Shown here piece by piece: positions 1 to 10,372 of a DNA stretch of 63,306 bases. The stretch is from assembly GCF_000518985.1 (NCBI RefSeq), contig NZ_JAEQ01000024.1, positions 1 through 63,306 on the forward strand, written 5' to 3'. Both the position numbers and the translations under genes were made by a program. Below the pieces are notes generated by a model. That model saw only the letters and a program-made list of their open reading frames with translations. It ran no database searches and was not told where the DNA came from. The DNA is from Chelativorans sp. J32 (lineage in GTDB: Bacteria > Pseudomonadota > Alphaproteobacteria > Rhizobiales > Rhizobiaceae). How positions within the stretch are numbered: the first letter of the stretch is position 1; the number at the start of each line of letters is the position of its first letter.

Positions 1-527
<527 letters not shown>

Positions 528-543
528 AGAGGCAAGCATCCGG

Positions 544-568
544 CGCGGCGCGGCTAGGCCGCGCCGCG
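544..568 (+). other. GC-rich perfect hairpin between tuf and rpsJ
   Basis: An 11-bp perfect stem (544-554 with 558-568, G+C only) closes a 3-nt TAG loop in the 62-nt gap after the tuf stop. No T tract follows, so it is not a classical Rho-independent terminator. It could be an mRNA-stabilising or processing structure, or a partial attenuator between the str-type and S10 operons. The structure is seen directly; the role is inference. Confidence 0.45.
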
Positions 569-589
569 ATCCGAACGAGGAAACGACAG

Positions 590-898
590 ATGAACGGACA
601 GAATATCCGTATCCGCCTCAAAGCGTTCGACCACCGGGTGCTCGACGCCTCCACGCGTGAGATCGTGTCCACGGCAAAGCGCACCGGCGCGAATGTCCGC
701 GGACCCATCCCGCTGCCGACGCGGATCGAGAAGTTCACGGTGAACCGCTCGCCGCATATCGACAAGAAGAGCCGCGAACAGTTCGAGATGCGCACTCATA
801 AGCGCCTTCTCGATATCGTGGATCCGACTCCGCAGACGGTGGACGCGCTTATGAAGCTCGATCTTGCCGCCGGCGTAGACGTCGAGATCAAGCTCTAA
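590..898 (+). CDS. rpsJ: 30S ribosomal protein S10
   Basis: A 102-aa protein of the 30S head; the family also serves as NusE in antitermination complexes. Recognised from [15 protein letters not shown] at the N terminus and the conserved loop [20 protein letters not shown], which is the family signature region. Length matches the family (about 102 aa). ATG at 590 is preceded by GAGGAAACGAC, giving a good ribosome binding site. First gene of the S10 operon, 62 nt after tuf and 75 nt before rplC. Confidence 0.98.
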   Translation: MNGQNIRIRLKAFDHRVLDASTREIVSTAKRTGANVRGPIPLPTRIEKFTVNRSPHIDKKSREQFEMRTHKRLLDIVDPTPQTVDALMKLDLAAGVDVEIKL

Positions 899-973
899 GA
901 GGCGGAAGACAAGAGGATAGGACCCCGCGCGAGGCGCGTGCCGAGCCGGGAAGCCTGAAAGGAAATCGAACCG

Positions 974-1702
974 ATGCGTTCAGGTGTTATCGCACAGAAG
1001 ATCGGGATGACGCGCGTCTATAACGAGGCGGGCGAGCATATCCCTGTCACGGTTCTGCGCATGGAGAATTGCCAGGTCGTCGCTCAGAGGACCGAGGAGA
1101 AGAACGGCTACACGGCTGTTCAGCTCGGCGTTGGGCTGGCCAAGGTTAAGAACACGTCGAAAGCGCTGCGTGGCCATTTTGCGGCGGCCAGCGTGGAGCC
1201 CAAGGCAAAGCTCGCGGAGTTCCGCGTTTCGCCGGAGAACCTGCTCGATGTGGGCGCGGAGATCACAGCCGACCATTTCGTGCCGGGTCAGAAGGTCGAC
1301 GTGACGGGAACCTCTATTGGCAAGGGCTTCCAGGGCGTCATGAAGCGCCATAATTTTGGCGGCGGCCGCGCGACTCATGGTAACTCCATATCGCATCGTA
1401 CGCACGGTTCTACCGGTCAGCGTCAGGACCCCGGCAAGGTGTTCAAGGGCAAGAAGATGGCCGGCCATATGGGCGACCGTCGCGTGACCACTCAGAACCT
1501 CGAAGTGGTGTCCACCGATATCGAGCGCGGCCTGATTATGGTCCGCGGTGCGGTCCCGGGCTCCAAGGGTTCCTGGATCATGGTGCGGGATGCCGTTAAG
1601 GCACCTTTGCCGAAGGAAGCGCCGCTTCCAGCCGCTGTCCGTGCCAGCAACAACAATGCCGCGAAGGCTGAGCAAGCCGCCGCCAGCGAGGGGGCAGAAT
1701 AA
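974..1702 (+). CDS. rplC: 50S ribosomal protein L3
   Basis: An early-assembly 50S protein that reaches the peptidyl-transferase centre. The 242-aa product opens with the classic [16 protein letters not shown] and carries [20 protein letters not shown] at about residues 146-164; the Gln in this loop is the usual PrmB methylation site. It is longer than E. coli L3 (209 aa) because of an Ala- and Glu-rich C-terminal tail after about residue 212, common in alphaproteobacteria. Its TAA overlaps the rplD ATG by one base (TAATG), suggesting translational coupling. Confidence 0.98.
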   Translation: MRSGVIAQKIGMTRVYNEAGEHIPVTVLRMENCQVVAQRTEEKNGYTAVQLGVGLAKVKNTSKALRGHFAAASVEPKAKLAEFRVSPENLLDVGAEITADHFVPGQKVDVTGTSIGKGFQGVMKRHNFGGGRATHGNSISHRTHGSTGQRQDPGKVFKGKKMAGHMGDRRVTTQNLEVVSTDIERGLIMVRGAVPGSKGSWIMVRDAVKAPLPKEAPLPAAVRASNNNAAKAEQAAASEGAE

Positions 1703-2322
1703 TGGATCTGAAGGTAACCACCCTCGCGGGCGCGGATGCCGGCAAGCTTGAGGTCTCCGATGAGATTTTCGGGCTGGACCCGCGCGAGGACATCCTGCAC
1801 CGCGTGGTGCGCTGGCAGCTCGCCAAGCGCCAGCAGGGGACGCACAAGGCGAAGGGCCGCGCGGAGATCGCGCGTACCGGCGCCAAGATGTACCGCCAGA
1901 AGGGTACGGGCCGCGCCCGTCACTCCTCGGCACGTGCGCCGCAGTTCCGTGGTGGCGGCAAGGCCCATGGTCCTGTGCCCCACAGCCATGAGCATGAGCT
2001 GCCGAAGAAGGTGCGGGCTCTCGGACTCAAGCATGCTCTTTCCGCCAAGGCCAAGTCCGCGAATCTCATCGTCGTTGATGATCTGGCGATCGGCGAGGCC
2101 AAGACGAAGGCGCTTGTCGAGAGCTTCGCCAAGCTCGGCCTTGCAAACGCACTGCTGATCGGCGGGACGGAGATCGACGCGGGCTTCAAGCGCGCGGCGG
2201 CAAATATCCCGAACATCGACGTTCTGCCGGTCCAGGGCATCAACGTTTACGACATTCTTCGCCGCGGAACGCTGGTTCTGTCCAAGTCTGCGGTAGAGGC
2301 CCTCGAGGAGCGGTTCAAATGA
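1702..2322 (+). CDS. rplD: 50S ribosomal protein L4
   Basis: A 206-aa 50S protein lining the exit tunnel. The extended tunnel loop is visible as the basic stretch [20 protein letters not shown] at about residues 64-83. The E. coli homologue represses its own operon by binding the S10 leader; no equivalent leader structure can be claimed here. Start ATG overlaps the rplC stop by one base, and the 3' end overlaps rplW by four (ATGA), so rplC-rplD-rplW are tightly coupled. Confidence 0.98.
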   Translation: MDLKVTTLAGADAGKLEVSDEIFGLDPREDILHRVVRWQLAKRQQGTHKAKGRAEIARTGAKMYRQKGTGRARHSSARAPQFRGGGKAHGPVPHSHEHELPKKVRALGLKHALSAKAKSANLIVVDDLAIGEAKTKALVESFAKLGLANALLIGGTEIDAGFKRAAANIPNIDVLPVQGINVYDILRRGTLVLSKSAVEALEERFK

Positions 2323-2612
2323 CGGATCTTCGCCATTATGACGTGATCGTGAGCCCCGCGATCACCGAGAAATCGACGATGGCCTCGGAGAACAACCAGG
2401 TCGTCTTCAATGTGGCCCGCAAGGCGACGAAGCCCGAGATCAAGGCGGCGGTAGAGGCACTCTTCAACGTCAAGGTCAAGGGTGTGAACACACTCGTCCG
2501 CAAGGGCAAAGTGAAGCGCTTTCGCGGCACGATCGGGCGGCAAAGCGACGTGAAGAAGGCGATCGTGACGTTGGCCGAAGGTCAATCCATCGACGTCGCG
2601 ACAGGTCTTTGA
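2319..2612 (+). CDS. rplW: 50S ribosomal protein L23
   Basis: A 97-aa protein at the tunnel exit, docking site for trigger factor and SRP. Recognised by [19 protein letters not shown] near the N terminus and the central basic [18 protein letters not shown]. Length fits the family. The ATG sits inside the rplD stop (ATGA at 2319), so it probably depends on coupled translation. rplB follows after 19 nt. Confidence 0.98.
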   Translation: MTDLRHYDVIVSPAITEKSTMASENNQVVFNVARKATKPEIKAAVEALFNVKVKGVNTLVRKGKVKRFRGTIGRQSDVKKAIVTLAEGQSIDVATGL

Positions 2613-2631
2613 GAGGCCGCGAGGGTAGAAC

Positions 2632-3468
2632 ATGGCACTCAAGCATTATAAACCGGGTACACCGGGCCAGCGCCAGCTGGTGATCGTCGACCGCTCGGGC
2701 CTTCATAAGGGGAAGCCCGTAAAGGGCTTGACCGTCGGTTTGACGTCTAAGGGTGGGCGTAACAACTATGGTCGCATCACCGCTCGCTTCCAGGGTGGCG
2801 GCCATAAGCGCACCTATCGTCTGATCGATTTCAAGCGCCGCAAGTTCGATGTTTCGGGCGTGATTGAGCGTTTGGAGTATGATCCGAACCGGACGGGCTT
2901 TATCGCTTTGGTTCGCTATGACGACGGCGAGCTGTCCTATATCCTGGCTCCCCAGCGTCTTGCAGCGGGCGACCGGGTTGTGTCTTCGGCGTCCGCCGTG
3001 GACGTAAAGCCGGGGAACGCGATGCCGCTGGCCAATATGCCGGTCGGCACGATCGTTCACAATGTGGAGCTCAAGCCGGGGAAGGGTGGGCAGCTTGCCC
3101 GTTCGGCAGGTTCGTATGCCCAGCTGGTCGGTCGTGACCAGGGCATGGCGATCCTCAGGCTCAACTCCGGCGAGCAGCGCCTTGTGGCCGGCGCCTGCCT
3201 GGCGACGGTCGGCGCAGTCTCAAACCCGGATCACGCGAATGTCAGCCTTGGCAAGGCTGGCCGCAAGCGGTGGCTGGGCAAGCGCCCGCATAACCGTGGC
3301 GTGACCATGAACCCGGTCGATCACCCGCATGGTGGTGGCGAGGGCCGCACCTCCGGTGGCCGTCATCCGGTCACCCCGTGGGGCAAGCCCACGAAGGGCC
3401 GCAAGACGCGGTCCAACAAGGCGACCGACAAGTTCATCATGCGCTCGCGGCATCAGCGCAAGAGCTAA
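2632..3468 (+). CDS. rplB: 50S ribosomal protein L2
   Basis: A 278-aa 50S protein needed for subunit association and peptidyl-transferase function. The N-terminal [14 protein letters not shown] and the highly conserved C-terminal block [18 protein letters not shown] (about residues 227-244), which contains the functionally important histidine, are both intact. ATG at 2632 follows GCGAGGGTAGAAC. Normal length for the family. Confidence 0.98.
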   Translation: MALKHYKPGTPGQRQLVIVDRSGLHKGKPVKGLTVGLTSKGGRNNYGRITARFQGGGHKRTYRLIDFKRRKFDVSGVIERLEYDPNRTGFIALVRYDDGELSYILAPQRLAAGDRVVSSASAVDVKPGNAMPLANMPVGTIVHNVELKPGKGGQLARSAGSYAQLVGRDQGMAILRLNSGEQRLVAGACLATVGAVSNPDHANVSLGKAGRKRWLGKRPHNRGVTMNPVDHPHGGGEGRTSGGRHPVTPWGKPTKGRKTRSNKATDKFIMRSRHQRKS

Positions 3469-3484
3469 GGAAAGGTAAGGGAAC

Positions 3485-3763
3485 GTGTCCCGTTCAGTTT
3501 GGAAAGGCCCTTTCGTCGACGGTTACCTGTTGAAGAAGGCTGACAAGGCTCGCGAGAGCGGCCGCAAAGAGGTGATCAAGATGTGGAGCCGTCGCTCCAC
3601 GATCCTGCCTCAGTTCGTTGGCTTGACCTTCGGGGTCTACAACGGCCAGAAGCACATTCCGGTGCTCGTCAGCGAAGAGATGGTGGGCCACAAATTCGGT
3701 GAGTTCGCTCCGACCCGCACCTATTACGGCCACGGCGCGGACAAGAAGGCAAAGAGGAAGTAA
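3485..3763 (+). CDS. rpsS: 30S ribosomal protein S19
   Basis: A 92-aa 30S head protein that forms the S13-S19 pair. Starts with GTG at 3485, reading [19 protein letters not shown], the canonical N terminus; AAGGAAAGGTAAGG upstream supplies the ribosome binding site. The motifs [13 protein letters not shown] and [16 protein letters not shown] are typical. It is separated from rplV by only two bases. Confidence 0.98.
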   Translation: MSRSVWKGPFVDGYLLKKADKARESGRKEVIKMWSRRSTILPQFVGLTFGVYNGQKHIPVLVSEEMVGHKFGEFAPTRTYYGHGADKKAKRK

Positions 3764-3765
3764 CC

Positions 3766-4155
3766 ATGGGCAAGGCCAAAGCGCCGCGCAAGCTTGCAGA
3801 CAACGAGGCGCGCGCGGTTCTGCGCACGATCCGTGTCAGCCCGCAGAAGCTGAACCTCGTTGCCGCGCTTATCCGCGGCAAGAAGGTGGCGACCGCGCTC
3901 GCCGACCTCGAGTTCTCGCGCAAGCGAATTGCAGGCACGGTGAAGAAGACGCTCGAGTCCGCGATCGCTAATGCTGAGAACAACCACAATCTGGATGTGG
4001 ATGCGCTCGTGGTGGCGGAGGCCTATGTCGGCAAGTCGATCGTCATGAAGCGCTTCCATGCCCGCGGCCGTGGCCGCGCAAACCGCATCGAGAAACCCTT
4101 TTCGCATCTGACGATCGTCGTTCGCGAAGTCGAAGAGCAAGTGGAGGCCGCCTGA
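3766..4155 (+). CDS. rplV: 50S ribosomal protein L22
   Basis: A 129-aa protein whose long beta-hairpin lines the exit tunnel beside L4. The body motif [20 protein letters not shown] and the hairpin segment [20 protein letters not shown] (about residues 95-114) are clear. The stop overlaps the rpsC start by one base (TGATG). Length is slightly above E. coli (110 aa), as usual for the class. Confidence 0.98.
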   Translation: MGKAKAPRKLADNEARAVLRTIRVSPQKLNLVAALIRGKKVATALADLEFSRKRIAGTVKKTLESAIANAENNHNLDVDALVVAEAYVGKSIVMKRFHARGRGRANRIEKPFSHLTIVVREVEEQVEAA

Positions 4156-4859
4156 TGGGCCAGAAAGTCAATCCGATCGGTCTCCGTCTGGGCATCAACC
4201 GTACCTGGGACTCGCGCTGGTTCGCGAACACCAATGAGTATGGCCAGCTTCTGCACGAGGATATCCAGATCCGCCGCTATATCGAGAACGAGCTCAAGCA
4301 GGCTGCGATCTCGAAGGTGGTGATCGAGCGTCCTCACAAGAAGTGCCGCGTGACGATCCACTCGGCGCGTCCGGGCCTCATCATCGGCAAGAAGGGCGCG
4401 GATATCGAGAAGCTGCGTCGCAAGATCTCGCAGATGACGAATGCGGAAACGCATCTCAACATCGTCGAGGTCCGCAAGCCGGAGATCGATGCGCGGCTTA
4501 TCGCCCAGTCGATCGCCCAGCAGCTTGAGCGCCGCGTGGCTTTCCGCCGTGCCATGAAGCGGGCTGTGCAGTCGGCCATGCGTCTTGGCGCCGAGGGCAT
4601 CCGCATCAACTGCACGGGCCGTCTCGGCGGCGCAGAGATTGCGCGTATCGAATGGTACCGCGAAGGCCGGGTGCCGCTGCACACGCTGCGCGCCGATATC
4701 GACTACGGTACAGCCGAAGCAAAGACCGCTTATGGCGTGTGCGGCGTGAAGGTCTGGGTGTTTAAGGGCGAGATCCTGGAACACGACCCGATGGCTTCTG
4801 AGCGCCGGGCGGTTGAGGGTGGCGACAGTGGCGGCCAGCGTCGTCGCGAGAACGCCTGA
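4155..4859 (+). CDS. rpsC: 30S ribosomal protein S3
   Basis: A 234-aa protein at the mRNA entry side of the 30S subunit. N terminus [20 protein letters not shown] is canonical. A type II KH domain is marked by [18 protein letters not shown] at about residues 74-91, and the C-terminal S3 domain by [19 protein letters not shown]. Start codon overlaps the rplV stop by one base. rplP follows after 24 nt. Confidence 0.98.
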   Translation: MGQKVNPIGLRLGINRTWDSRWFANTNEYGQLLHEDIQIRRYIENELKQAAISKVVIERPHKKCRVTIHSARPGLIIGKKGADIEKLRRKISQMTNAETHLNIVEVRKPEIDARLIAQSIAQQLERRVAFRRAMKRAVQSAMRLGAEGIRINCTGRLGGAEIARIEWYREGRVPLHTLRADIDYGTAEAKTAYGVCGVKVWVFKGEILEHDPMASERRAVEGGDSGGQRRRENA

Positions 4860-4883
4860 GCCGGAATTTTGGAGTAGATAAAG

Positions 4884-5297
4884 ATGCTGCAACCAAAGCG
4901 CACGAAATTCCGCAAGCAGTTCAAGGGCCGCATCCACGGCGCCGCCAAGGGCGGGACCGACTTGAACTTTGGAGCTTTCGGCCTCAAGGCCTTGGAACCC
5001 GAGCGGGTCACCGCTCGGCAGATCGAGGCTGCCCGCCGCGCCATCACGCGCCAGATGAAGCGTCAGGGTCGCGTGTGGATCAGGGTGTTTCCGGACGTTC
5101 CGGTCACCGCAAAGCCCACCGAAGTTCGTATGGGTAAGGGCAAGGGCTCGGTCGAGTTCTGGGCCTGCCGCGTGAAGCCCGGCCGCATCATGTTCGAGAT
5201 CGACGGTGTCGCCGAGGATGTTGCGCGCGAGGCGCTGCGGCTCGGGGCAGCCAAGCTCCCGATCAAGACGCGCTTCGTACAGCGCATCGCAGAGTAG
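4884..5297 (+). CDS. rplP: 50S ribosomal protein L16
   Basis: A 137-aa 50S protein near the A-site tRNA elbow. Recognised by [16 protein letters not shown] at the start and by [20 protein letters not shown] (about residues 71-90). Length is the family norm (136-138). GGAGTAGATAAAG precedes the ATG. rpmC follows 13 nt later. Confidence 0.98.
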   Translation: MLQPKRTKFRKQFKGRIHGAAKGGTDLNFGAFGLKALEPERVTARQIEAARRAITRQMKRQGRVWIRVFPDVPVTAKPTEVRMGKGKGSVEFWACRVKPGRIMFEIDGVAEDVAREALRLGAAKLPIKTRFVQRIAE

Positions 5298-5310
5298 GAG
5301 AGGGCACGCC

Positions 5311-5511
5311 ATGAAGGCCGTAGACGCCAGGACGATGACGCCCGACCAGCTCGAGGACGAGCTGTCGAAGCTGAAGAAAGAGCAGTTCAACCTCCGGTTC
5401 CAGAAGGCGACGGGGCAGCTCGAGAAAACCGCACGTGTCAGGCAGGTTCGCCGCGACATCGCGCGTATCAAGACAATCGCCGCTGAAAAGGCGGCCGGCA
5501 AGAAAGCCTGA
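5311..5511 (+). CDS. rpmC: 50S ribosomal protein L29
   Basis: A 66-aa helical-hairpin protein at the tunnel exit beside L23. Start chosen at ATG 5311, preceded by TAGGAGAGGGCACGCC; an in-frame extension upstream to 5206 is open but would run back into rplP and has no support. The motif [20 protein letters not shown] followed by [12 protein letters not shown] is diagnostic. rpsQ begins 8 nt after its stop. Confidence 0.97.
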   Translation: MKAVDARTMTPDQLEDELSKLKKEQFNLRFQKATGQLEKTARVRQVRRDIARIKTIAAEKAAGKKA

Positions 5512-5519
5512 GGACGAAG

Positions 5520-5774
5520 ATGCCAAAGCGCGTTTTGCAGGGCACCGTGGTGAGCGACAAGAATGACAAGACGGTTGTTGTTCTCGTCGAGCGGCGGTTT
5601 GCGCACCCGATGCTCAAGAAGACCGTGCGCCGCACCAAGCGGTACAAGGCCCATGACGAGGCCAATGCGTGCAAGGTCGGTGACATCGTGTTGATCGAAG
5701 AAACACGCCCGATCTCTAAGGACAAGACCTGGATTGTCATTGAGAACCAGGCGTCACGAGCCCAGCAGGCTTGA
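5520..5774 (+). CDS. rpsQ: 30S ribosomal protein S17
   Basis: An 84-aa primary 16S rRNA-binding protein with an OB fold. [20 protein letters not shown] and the family motif [17 protein letters not shown] (about residues 57-73) identify it. Normal length. A 66-nt gap separates it from rplN, the largest spacing in this part of the cluster; I see no strong terminator or promoter in that gap. Confidence 0.98.
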   Translation: MPKRVLQGTVVSDKNDKTVVVLVERRFAHPMLKKTVRRTKRYKAHDEANACKVGDIVLIEETRPISKDKTWIVIENQASRAQQA

Positions 5775-5840
5775 GAAGATTGGAACAGAGGAACCGGGTT
5801 TGTCCCGCGTTCCAGTGGATAGTTTAGAAGGCGGCCAGTC

Positions 5841-6209
5841 ATGATTCAGATGCAAACAAACCTCGACGTGGCGGACAATTCCGGCGCCCGTCGTGTCATG
5901 TGCATCAAAGTGCTCGGCGGCTCGAAGCGGAAATATGCTTCCGTTGGCGACATCATCGTCGTCTCGGTGAAGGAAGCTATTCCGCGCGGCCGCGTGAAGA
6001 AGGGCGACGTGATGAAGGCGGTGGTGGTACGCACCGCTAAGGATATTCGCCGTCCCGACGGAAGCGTTATCCGCTTTGACAGCAACGCCGCCGTTCTGGT
6101 GGACAACAAGAGAGAGCCGATCGGCACCCGTATCTTCGGACCGGTTCCGCGCGAACTTCGCGCCAAGAACCATATGAAGATCATTTCGCTGGCGCCGGAA
6201 GTTCTCTAA
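5841..6209 (+). CDS. rplN: 50S ribosomal protein L14
   Basis: A 122-aa 50S protein at the intersubunit bridge. [20 protein letters not shown] is the canonical start and the signature region [20 protein letters not shown] follows at about residues 38-57. Exactly the family length. rplX begins 13 nt downstream with GGAGCCGGAGAA as its ribosome binding site. Confidence 0.98.
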   Translation: MIQMQTNLDVADNSGARRVMCIKVLGGSKRKYASVGDIIVVSVKEAIPRGRVKKGDVMKAVVVRTAKDIRRPDGSVIRFDSNAAVLVDNKREPIGTRIFGPVPRELRAKNHMKIISLAPEVL

Positions 6210-6222
6210 AGGAGCCGGAGAA

Positions 6223-6537
6223 ATGCAGAAGATCAGAAAAGGCGACAAGGTTGTCGTGCTCTCCGGCCGTGACAAGGGCCGCACGGGCGAAGTTTTGAAG
6301 ATGATGCCGAAGGATGAGAAGGCCGTGGTGCGCGGTGTTAATCTGGTGCGCAGGCACCAGAAGCAGACGCCGCAGCAGGAAGGCGGCATCATCACCAAGG
6401 AAGCGCCGATCCATGTGTCGAACCTGGCGCTGGCCGACCCGAAGGATGGCAAGCCGACCCGCGTTGGCTTCAAGGTCCAGGAAGACGGCAAGAAAGTGCG
6501 CGTGGCGAAGCGCTCGGGAGAATTGATCGATGGCTAA
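6223..6537 (+). CDS. rplX: 50S ribosomal protein L24
   Basis: A 104-aa assembly initiator of the 50S subunit. The KOW motif is seen at the N terminus ([20 protein letters not shown], residues 3-22). The second half ([20 protein letters not shown]) is typical. Its last eight bases overlap the start of rplE (ATGGCTAA at 6530-6537), indicating translational coupling. Confidence 0.98.
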   Translation: MQKIRKGDKVVVLSGRDKGRTGEVLKMMPKDEKAVVRGVNLVRRHQKQTPQQEGGIITKEAPIHVSNLALADPKDGKPTRVGFKVQEDGKKVRVAKRSGELIDG

Positions 6538-7087
6538 GGCAGGATACCAGCCGCGCTTGAAGAAGCACTATCAGGAAGCTGTTCGCAAACAGCTCCTCGA
6601 GGCCTTCAAGTATGAGAACGAGATGCAGGTTCCGCGCATCGACAAGGTCGTCATCAATATGGGCGTCGGCGAAGCGACCGGCGATTCCAAGAAGCCGACC
6701 GTGGCCGCCGAGGATCTGGCGCTGATCGCCGGACAGAAGCCGGTGATCACGCGGGCTCGTAAATCGATCGCGGGCTTCAAGGTGCGCGAGGGAATGCCGC
6801 TCGGCGCGAAGGTGACGCTGCGCCAGGACCGTATGTACGAATTCCTGGACAGGCTCGTCACCGTCGCTCTCCCCCGCGTGCGTGACTTCCGTGGCCTGAA
6901 CCCGAAGAGCTTCGATGGCCGCGGCAATTATGCGCTCGGCATAAAGGAGCACATCGTTTTCCCTGAGATCAACTACGACAAGGTCGATCAGATCTGGGGG
7001 ATGGACATCATCGTCTGTACGACTGCCAAGACCGACGACGAGGCTCGCGCCTTGTTGAAGGCCTTCAACTTCCCGTTCCGGCAGTAA
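6530..7087 (+). CDS. rplE: 50S ribosomal protein L5
   Basis: A 185-aa protein of the central protuberance that contacts 5S rRNA and the P-site tRNA. The motifs [16 protein letters not shown] (about residues 34-49), [20 protein letters not shown] and [20 protein letters not shown] are diagnostic. Start overlaps rplX by 8 nt. rpsN follows after 27 nt. Confidence 0.98.
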   Translation: MAKAGYQPRLKKHYQEAVRKQLLEAFKYENEMQVPRIDKVVINMGVGEATGDSKKPTVAAEDLALIAGQKPVITRARKSIAGFKVREGMPLGAKVTLRQDRMYEFLDRLVTVALPRVRDFRGLNPKSFDGRGNYALGIKEHIVFPEINYDKVDQIWGMDIIVCTTAKTDDEARALLKAFNFPFRQ

Positions 7088-7114
7088 CGGCGGGCGAGAA
7101 CAAGGAATTTTCAA

Positions 7115-7420
7115 ATGGCAAAGACTAGCGCAGTCGAGAAGAACAAGAGGCGCCGGAAGATGACGGCCCGCTACGCCAATAAGCGTGCGGAGCTCAAGGC
7201 CATCATCATGGACCAGAGCAAGCCGATTGAAGAGCGCTTCAGGGCGCAGCTTCAGCTTGCCGCGCTTCCACGCAACTCGTCGAAGACGCGCATCCGCAAC
7301 CGTTGCGAGGTGACCGGCCGCCCGCGCGCTTATTATCGCAAGCTCAAGATGTCGCGTATCGCGCTTCGCGAGTTGGGCAGCCAGGGACTTATCCCCGGCC
7401 TCGTCAAGTCGAGCTGGTAA
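7115..7420 (+). CDS. rpsN: 30S ribosomal protein S14 (zinc-independent type)
   Basis: A 101-aa 30S head protein. It is the long form lacking the CxxC-x12-CxxC zinc ribbon: only one cysteine is present, in [20 protein letters not shown]. The C terminus [13 protein letters not shown] is the family signature. Because it needs no zinc, it is not expected to be the Zur-regulated paralogue. rpsH starts 12 nt later. Confidence 0.98.
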   Translation: MAKTSAVEKNKRRRKMTARYANKRAELKAIIMDQSKPIEERFRAQLQLAALPRNSSKTRIRNRCEVTGRPRAYYRKLKMSRIALRELGSQGLIPGLVKSSW

Positions 7421-7432
7421 GGGAGGCGACGC

Positions 7433-7831
7433 ATGTCCATGAATGATCCTCTCGGCGATATGCTGACACGCATCCGCAACGCAATCGGGCGCAGGAAGAA
7501 TACGGTCTCCACGCCTGCATCGCGGCTGCGCGCCCGTGTGCTCGACGTGATGAAGGCGGAAGGCTATATCCGCGACTACACCCAGGTCGATTACGGGAAC
7601 GGCAAGTCGGAGCTGGAAATCCAGCTGAAATACTACGAGGGCGCGCCGGTGATCCGCGAGATCGCCCGCGTTTCGAAGCCGGGCCGGCGTGTCTATGTGT
7701 CGGTAAAATCGATTCCGCATGTCGCCAACGGCCTCGGCATCGCCATCCTTTCAACCCCCAAGGGTGTGATGGCCGATCATGAGGCTCGCGAGAAGAATGT
7801 CGGCGGAGAAATTCTCTGCCAGATCTTCTGA
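7433..7831 (+). CDS. rpsH: 30S ribosomal protein S8
   Basis: A 132-aa 16S rRNA-binding protein; in E. coli it also represses the spc operon by binding the rplE region. N terminus [20 protein letters not shown] and C-terminal block [20 protein letters not shown] are clear. Family length. No candidate S8 operator was identified here by eye. Confidence 0.98.
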   Translation: MSMNDPLGDMLTRIRNAIGRRKNTVSTPASRLRARVLDVMKAEGYIRDYTQVDYGNGKSELEIQLKYYEGAPVIREIARVSKPGRRVYVSVKSIPHVANGLGIAILSTPKGVMADHEAREKNVGGEILCQIF

Positions 7832-7862
7832 TCCGGCTGGATAAAAGACAAGGAACGAGGAC

Positions 7863-8396
7863 ATGTCTCGTATTGGCAAGAAACCGGTTCCGGTACCACA
7901 GGGCGTGACGGCGAATGTCGAAGGCCAGGTGGTGACGGCCAAGGGCCCCAAGGGCGAACTGCAGTTCGTCGTGAATGACGACGTCCTGGTAAAGCTGGAA
8001 GACGGTGCGATCTCCGTGGATCCACGCGACCAGTCGAAGCTTGCGCGCTCCAAGTGGGGCATGTCGCGCACCCAGATCGCCAATATTCTCAATGGCGTGA
8101 AGGATGGGTTCGAACGGCGTCTGGAGATCAACGGCGTCGGCTATCGCGCAGCGATGCAAGGAAAGAACCTGCAGCTTTCGCTGGGCTTCAGCCACGAAGT
8201 GAGCTATGAGCCGCCCGCAGGAATCACGATCACGGTGCCGAAGCCGACGGAGATCGTCGTTAGCGGTATCGATAAGCAGGTCGTGGGGCAGGTCGCCGCC
8301 GAGATCCGCAAGTATCGTGGTCCCGAGCCTTACAAGGGTAAGGGCGTGAAGTATGCGGACGAGACGATCGTCCGTAAGGAAGGCAAGAAGAAGTAA
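7863..8396 (+). CDS. rplF: 50S ribosomal protein L6
   Basis: A 177-aa protein near the factor-binding site, made of two duplicated L6 domains. N-terminal [15 protein letters not shown] and the C-terminal signature [18 protein letters not shown] (about residues 154-171) are intact. Exactly the usual length. rplR follows after 11 nt. Confidence 0.98.
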   Translation: MSRIGKKPVPVPQGVTANVEGQVVTAKGPKGELQFVVNDDVLVKLEDGAISVDPRDQSKLARSKWGMSRTQIANILNGVKDGFERRLEINGVGYRAAMQGKNLQLSLGFSHEVSYEPPAGITITVPKPTEIVVSGIDKQVVGQVAAEIRKYRGPEPYKGKGVKYADETIVRKEGKKK

Positions 8397-8407
8397 GGAC
8401 GCGAGCC

Positions 8408-8767
8408 ATGGTGTCGAAAGTATCCGTTACGCGACGCGCGGGGCGCGTCCGCCGGAAATTGAAAGCGGTTGCCGGCGACAGACCGAGGCTTTCGGTTTAT
8501 CGCTCATCCAAGCATATCTATGCCCAGGTCATTGACGACGTGAAAGGTCACACGCTTGCGGCGGCCTCCACACTCGACAAGGATCTGAGGGAAAAGCTCA
8601 AGACCGGGGCCGATGTCGATGCGGCAAGTCTGGTCGGCAAGCTTGTTGCCGAGCGTGCCAAGAAGGCAGGCGTCGAGAAGGTCGTGTTCGACCGCGGCGC
8701 TTACATCTATCACGGTCGCGTGAAGGCGCTCGCAGATGCTGCTCGCGAGGGCGGCCTGGACTTTTAA
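8408..8767 (+). CDS. rplR: 50S ribosomal protein L18
   Basis: A 119-aa 5S rRNA-binding protein. [39 protein letters not shown] and the C-terminal [20 protein letters not shown] are family hallmarks. Its stop is followed within a few bases by a perfect 10-bp hairpin with a short T run (8771-8797), unusual inside the spc operon. Confidence 0.98.
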   Translation: MVSKVSVTRRAGRVRRKLKAVAGDRPRLSVYRSSKHIYAQVIDDVKGHTLAAASTLDKDLREKLKTGADVDAASLVGKLVAERAKKAGVEKVVFDRGAYIYHGRVKALADAAREGGLDF

Positions 8768-8770
8768 ACC

Positions 8771-8797
8771 ACTTCGGGTCTAAGGACCCGAAGTTTT
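8771..8797 (+). terminator. Terminator-like hairpin between rplR and rpsE
   Basis: ACTTCGGGTC (8771-8780) pairs perfectly with GACCCGAAGT (8785-8794) around a TAAG loop, and the stem runs into TTTT (8794-8797). This has the shape of a modest intrinsic terminator or attenuator, yet it lies between two essential genes of one operon. It could reduce downstream transcription, be read through, or act as a processing or 3'-end stabilising element. The structure is directly seen; termination is inference. Confidence 0.55.
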
Positions 8798-8837
8798 CGT
8801 CAACCCGTGCTTCCGGAAAAGAACAAGGACAAGGACA

Positions 8838-9395
8838 ATGGCACAACCCCGCCGAGACGATCGCAGAGAGCGCGAAGAGCGCGATAGCGAGTTCGTCGAC
8901 AAGCTCGTTCACATTAATCGCGTGGCCAAGGTGGTCAAGGGTGGCCGCCGCTTCGGTTTCGCAGCGCTCGTGGTCGTTGGCGACCAGAAGGGCCGTGTAG
9001 GCTTCGGTCACGGCAAGGCCCGTGAGGTGCCGGAAGCGATCCGCAAAGCCACCGAGAATGCCAAGCGCGACATGATGTTCGTGCCGCTCCGCGAGGGCCG
9101 GACCCTTCACCACGACGTGCAGGGCCACCATGGAGCGGGCCGCGTGCTGATGCGTGCCGCCAAGCCGGGTACCGGAATCATCGCAGGCGGTCCGATGCGC
9201 GCGATCTTCGAGACGCTTGGGGTGCAGGACGTGGTGGCCAAGTCGCTCGGATCGTCCAACCCTTACAACATGGTTCGGGCCACATTCGACGCGCTGAAGC
9301 ATCAGAAGCACCCGAAGGACATCGCCGCCCAACGCGGTATCAAGTACTCGACCTTGCAGGCGCGCCGGGGCACGGCCGTCGGAGGGGAAGAGTAA
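8838..9395 (+). CDS. rpsE: 30S ribosomal protein S5
   Basis: A 185-aa protein of the 30S decoding region. The double-stranded RNA-binding half shows [20 protein letters not shown] and [15 protein letters not shown] (about residues 20-73); the C-terminal half shows [20 protein letters not shown]. Start ATG 8838 has AAGGACAAGGAC upstream. A 70-nt gap before it holds the 8771-8797 hairpin. Confidence 0.98.
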   Translation: MAQPRRDDRREREERDSEFVDKLVHINRVAKVVKGGRRFGFAALVVVGDQKGRVGFGHGKAREVPEAIRKATENAKRDMMFVPLREGRTLHHDVQGHHGAGRVLMRAAKPGTGIIAGGPMRAIFETLGVQDVVAKSLGSSNPYNMVRATFDALKHQKHPKDIAAQRGIKYSTLQARRGTAVGGEE

Positions 9396-9459
9396 CGGTT
9401 GAGCGACACAGCCCGACTGCTGGAAGACAGAAGGTTCTGGGCTTAAAGGATTGACGAAG

Positions 9460-9660
9460 ATGGCTGAAAAGAAGAAGGGCAAGACGATCACGGTCGAGCA
9501 GATCGGCAGCCCCATTCGCCGCCCCAAGGATCAGCGCGCGACGCTGGTCGGCCTGGGGCTCAACAAATTGCATCGCCGTTCGACGCTGGAGGACACGCCT
9601 GCGGTACGCGGCATGATCGCCAAGGTGGACCACCTCGTTCGCGTGGTCGACGAGGCCTGA
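9460..9660 (+). CDS. rpmD: 50S ribosomal protein L30
   Basis: A 66-aa 50S protein. Start placed at ATG 9460 ([20 protein letters not shown]) because AAAGGA at 9445-9450 is 9 nt away; the in-frame TTG at 9451 directly abuts that site and is unlikely. The motif [20 protein letters not shown] is diagnostic of L30. rplO begins 19 nt downstream. Confidence 0.96.
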   Translation: MAEKKKGKTITVEQIGSPIRRPKDQRATLVGLGLNKLHRRSTLEDTPAVRGMIAKVDHLVRVVDEA

Positions 9661-9679
9661 GAGACGAGGACCAGCTATT

Positions 9680-10147
9680 ATGAAACTCAATGAACTCAGG
9701 GATGCCGACGGCGCAACCAAGGCGCGCAAGCGTGTCGGGCGCGGTATCGGTTCGGGCTCCGGCAAGACCGGCGGCCGTGGCGTCAAAGGTCAAAAGTCGC
9801 GCTCGGGCGTGGCGATCAAGGGCTTTGAAGGCGGCCAGATGCCGCTTTACCGGCGACTGCCGAAGCGCGGTTTCACCAATATCTTTGGCAAGGACTTCAA
9901 TGAAGTCTCGCTTGGACGCATTCAGGCGGCCATCGATGCCGATAAGCTCAATGCTGCGGAGACGATCGACGGACAGGCCCTGATCAAGGCCGGTGTGATT
10001 CGGCGCCTCAAGGACGGCGTGCGCGTTTTGGGTGGCGGCGAGATCAAGGCCAAGGTCACGCTAGACGTGGCCGGCGCTTCCAGGTCGGCTGTGGAAAAGA
10101 TCGAAAAAGCAGGCGGTTCCGTAAAGCTGCCTGAAAAGTCAGCCTGA
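9680..10147 (+). CDS. rplO: 50S ribosomal protein L15
   Basis: A 155-aa late-assembly 50S protein. [20 protein letters not shown] followed by the Gly-rich [18 protein letters not shown] and [15 protein letters not shown] identify it; the C-terminal L15/L18e fold includes [14 protein letters not shown]. Followed by a 225-nt gap before secY, the longest in the spc operon. Confidence 0.98.
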   Translation: MKLNELRDADGATKARKRVGRGIGSGSGKTGGRGVKGQKSRSGVAIKGFEGGQMPLYRRLPKRGFTNIFGKDFNEVSLGRIQAAIDADKLNAAETIDGQALIKAGVIRRLKDGVRVLGGGEIKAKVTLDVAGASRSAVEKIEKAGGSVKLPEKSA

Positions 10148-10159
10148 GGGCCATAGGCG

Positions 10160-10184
10160 AGCGGCGGAGAGACAATCCGCCGCT
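10160..10184 (+). other. Hairpin downstream of rplO
   Basis: AGCGGCGGA (10160-10168) pairs perfectly with TCCGCCGCT (10176-10184) around a 7-nt loop, 12 nt after the rplO stop. No T tract follows. It lies at the head of the 225-nt rplO-secY spacer (10148-10372), in which I see no gene. It may be a processing site or a weak attenuator. Confidence 0.4.
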
Positions 10185-10372
10185 TGCATCCTGGCCGTCC
10201 CGGGCCTATCTCGGGTTTCGGCACCATGCGCGGACAGGCTCAGGCCGGTTCGCCGCGTGATCCGCCCCAGAGTGAGCGGCTCGGTGCTCCCAGCGCATTG
10301 TCTGTCTGCGCTATCGAGTAAGGGCGTTCACTTTCCTGGTCACGCAAGGCGTGACGAAGCGGAGAATACTTC

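Noticed and set aside
4023-5654. A 543-codon open frame on the minus strand across rplV, rpsC, rplP and rpmC
   Set aside because: It is antisense to four certain ribosomal-protein genes. High-G+C codon bias commonly leaves such frames open, and the product is low-complexity in Arg, Leu and Asp with no recognisable domain.
9451-9459. Alternative TTG start for rpmD
   Set aside because: It directly abuts the AAAGGA site, leaving no spacing; ATG 9460 has a proper 9-nt spacing and gives the family length.
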